A stretch of DNA of 43,056 nt. Origin: Clostridia bacterium (lineage in GTDB: Bacteria > Bacillota > Clostridia > UBA1212). The translations under genes and the position numbers were made by a program. The notes below the pieces were generated by a model, which was given only the letters and a program-made list of their open reading frames with translations, had not been told where the DNA came from and did not search any database. Positions 41,170 through 43,056 of this stretch are shown in pieces (position 1 is the stretch's first letter; the number at the start of each line of letters is the position of its first letter). The stretch covers positions 1-43,056 of the forward strand of contig JAGDAX010000035.1 of the NCBI GenBank assembly GCA_017848335.1, in the 5' to 3' direction.

Positions 41170-41435
41170 GTGAATCGGCCGCCGGCGGGTGATTCGGCGG
41201 CCTGAGATCGAATCCGATACCATCGGCTGCCGGCGGTCGAGTCGGATAACCTGTGATTGACCCCGATACCATCGGCCGCAGGCGGTCGTCTCCGCGGCCG
41301 GAGATCGAATCCGATACCATCGGCCGCCGGCGGTCGTCTCCGCGGCCGGAGATTGACCCCGATACCATCGGCTGCCGGCGGTCGTCTCCGCGGCCGGAGA
41401 TTGATCCCGATACCATCGGCTGCCGTAAATTGACT
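41170..41435. repeat. 48-nt tandem repeat, about 4.5 copies
   Basis: GATACCATCGGC recurs at 41216, 41265, 41313, 41361 and 41409 (spacing 49, 48, 48, 48). Each unit also holds GGCGGTCGTCTCCGCGG and the palindromic core CCGCGGCCGG. Because 48 is a multiple of three, frames stay open on both strands (16-residue periods), but no ribosome site supports translation. It fills the gap between the convergent permease and DUF1846 genes. Confidence 0.92.
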
Positions 41436-41546
41436 CGGTTTTCGCAGCCTGCAGATGGCTGTCTCCTGCGCTCGCGGCCCGAAGACGATCACGGAGCGGG
41501 CCGCTCGCCGTCCGCCGCGGGGATTATATTGTCGCGGTCATCGCGT

Positions 41547-43031
41547 TTAATTTGCGTGGTAGAGCTTCTTGGTCTGGTAATGCGGCTCGCATGTCATTGT
41601 CAGGCCAAGCTTCGACATCACGTTGTCGTCAACGTGGGACAGGATGACCGTGGCATGGGCGTCGCAGCCCCTGAGCCTCGGCAGCATTTCGAGGGCCAGC
41701 GCCGCGTCCTTGTTGGTAATCGCGCTAATCGACAGCGCAATCAGCACCTCGTCGGTGTGAAGCCGCGGATTCCGGTTGCCCATGTATTTGGTCTTGAGCT
41801 GCTGCACGGGCTCGATGACCTCCTTGGGGATGATCTTGGTGTCGTGGTCGATGCCCGCAAGCGTCTTGATCGCGTTAATAAGAGCCGCCGCCGACGCACC
41901 CAGCAGGGATGAAGTCTTGCCGGTGATGACCTGCCCGTCAGGAAGCTCGATGGCCACCGCAGGCGCACCGGTCTCCGCCGCACGACCAACCGCCGCGCCG
42001 ATCACAGGACGTTCGCCCGCGTCAATCTGCAGCTTCGCCATGATCGTCTCGATTTTTTCGCTCTCGTTCTTGCCCGCGAAGCCCTGCCTGATGGCGCACA
42101 GGGTCTTGTAGCGCCGCCGGATGATCTCGCGCTTGGCCGCCGCCGAAACCACGCCGTCATCGACAATGCAAAAGCCCGCCATATTCACGCCCATGTCCGT
42201 CGGACTCTTGTAGGGCGACTCGCCCATAATGCCCGACAATATCGCGTTAAGCACCGGGAAGATCTCAATGTCGCGGTTGTAATTGATGCACACCTCGCCG
42301 TAATTTTCCAGATGGAACGGGTCGATCATATTCACGTCGTTGAGGTCCGCCGTGGCCGCCTCGTAAGCCAGATTCACGGGGTGGTTGAGGGGCAGATTCC
42401 AGATCGGGAAGGTCTCGAATTTTGCATAGCCCGCCTTGATGCCTCGCTGCTGCTCGCAGTAAAGCTGTGAAAGGCAGGTCGCCATCTTGCCGCTCCCGGG
42501 GCCCGGCGCAGTCACGACCACCAATTGTCGCGTCGTCTCAATGTACTCGTTTTTTCCAAAGCCGTTGTCGCTGAGAATATTCGCCACGTTGTTCGGGTAG
42601 CCCTCGATCGGAAAATGCCTGAAGACCCTGACGCCCAGCGTCTTCAGCCGCTCGATAAACTTGTCCGCGTTGGTCTGGCCGGCATACTGCGTGATGACCA
42701 CGGAGCCCACGTACAGGCCCGCGTCCCTGAACGCATCAATAAGCCGCAGCGTGTCAAGGTCATACGTAATGTCAAGGTCGCCGCGCTTCTTGCTCTTCTC
42801 GATGGCGTCCGCGTTAATGACAATAACGATCTCCGCCTCTTCCTTCATGCTGAGGAGCATTCTCAGCTTCGAGTCCGGCATAAACCCGGGAAGAACCCTC
42901 GACGCATGAAAATCATCAAAAAGCTTGCCGCCGAACTCAAGGTAGAGCTTGCCGCCGAACAAGTCAATCCGCTGGCGGATTTTCTCGCTCTGAAGCCTTG
43001 TATACTTCTCGCTGTCAAAACCAATTTTCAT
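41547..43031 (-). CDS. DUF1846 domain protein
   Basis: The 494-residue protein is a full-length DUF1846 (UPF0371) member: it opens KIGFDSEKYTRLQSEKI, carries TAPGPGSGK (174-182), a P-loop-like glycine-rich turn, YAKFETFPIWNLPLNHPVN, and HTDEVLIALSISA near the end. Solved members have a Rossmann-like fold but no established reaction, so no function is assigned. GGAGG lies eight bases before the ATG. It is transcribed towards the transporter operon, from which it is separated by the 48-nt array; its promoter lies outside the window. Confidence 0.92.
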   Translation of the reverse strand: MKIGFDSEKYTRLQSEKIRQRIDLFGGKLYLEFGGKLFDDFHASRVLPGFMPDSKLRMLLSMKEEAEIVIVINADAIEKSKKRGDLDITYDLDTLRLIDAFRDAGLYVGSVVITQYAGQTNADKFIERLKTLGVRVFRHFPIEGYPNNVANILSDNGFGKNEYIETTRQLVVVTAPGPGSGKMATCLSQLYCEQQRGIKAGYAKFETFPIWNLPLNHPVNLAYEAATADLNDVNMIDPFHLENYGEVCINYNRDIEIFPVLNAILSGIMGESPYKSPTDMGVNMAGFCIVDDGVVSAAAKREIIRRRYKTLCAIRQGFAGKNESEKIETIMAKLQIDAGERPVIGAAVGRAAETGAPAVAIELPDGQVITGKTSSLLGASAAALINAIKTLAGIDHDTKIIPKEVIEPVQQLKTKYMGNRNPRLHTDEVLIALSISAITNKDAALALEMLPRLRGCDAHATVILSHVDDNVMSKLGLTMTCEPHYQTKKLYHAN

Positions 43032-43056
43032 AAGCCCTCCAATGCAGCTCGGTCGC

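Noticed and set aside
41081-41492. Minus-strand frames made of 16-residue repeats
   Set aside because: They arise from the 48-nt array, which is open in several frames on both strands, and lack ribosome sites.

Overview
The window looks like a chromosomal segment of an anaerobic Bacillota (Clostridia-type) bacterium that is GC-rich, by eye near 60%. The signs are AGGAGG-type ribosome sites, TTGACA/TATAAT promoters, an EF-P with lysine at position 32, a CD1247-domain protein, a ZapA-U32 gene pair, a DUF1846 protein and a BMP-type nucleoside ABC transporter. This assignment is inference from gene content; there is no rRNA, tRNA or phylogenetic marker strong enough to name a genus. No CRISPR array, insertion sequence or RNA gene was seen.

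Layout. 1-2.1 kb: the tail of a membrane protein and a thiamine-diphosphate enzyme of the acetolactate-synthase fold. 2.1-9.5 kb: a large lipoprotein of unknown function, a HAD hydrolase, an HtrA-type protease (minus strand) and a small lipoprotein. 9.8-12.7 kb (minus): M29 aminopeptidase, CD1247-domain zinc-ribbon protein, EF-P. 12.9-16.8 kb (minus): a VTC polyphosphate-polymerase-like gene overlapping a DUF4956 membrane gene, then a GT-C-like membrane protein. 17.1-20.6 kb (minus): a membrane-anchored glycoside hydrolase 2-like protein that lacks the usual catalytic motif, overlapping a HAD phosphatase. 20.9 kb: a remnant of an AAA ATPase. 21.2-24.0 kb (plus): a duplicated DUF1538 membrane protein followed by two divergent P-II-like proteins. 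24.2-27.2 kb (plus): zapA and a U32 protein split into two reading frames. 27.6-32.7 kb (plus): three secreted proteins with Thr/Pro/Glu- or Gly/Pro-rich linkers and a shared Gly-Cys plus hydrophobic C-terminal tail. 34.0-41.1 kb (plus): xanthine phosphoribosyltransferase and a complete BMP-type transporter (binding protein, double ATPase, two permeases), a plausible purine salvage unit. 41.5-43.0 kb (minus): a DUF1846 protein.

The most unusual feature is the spacer DNA. Almost every gap over 250 bp holds tandem repeats. Four loci carry one dispersed family built on a strict 7-nt register (GTTATGG/GACGSGA and AGAGGCC heptads), usually with a short GC hairpin. A separate 550-bp stretch upstream of xpt carries about fourteen copies of TTWCCCACM on both strands, including two inverted pairs with identical 8-nt spacing, and looks like a protein-binding cluster distantly resembling DnaA boxes.
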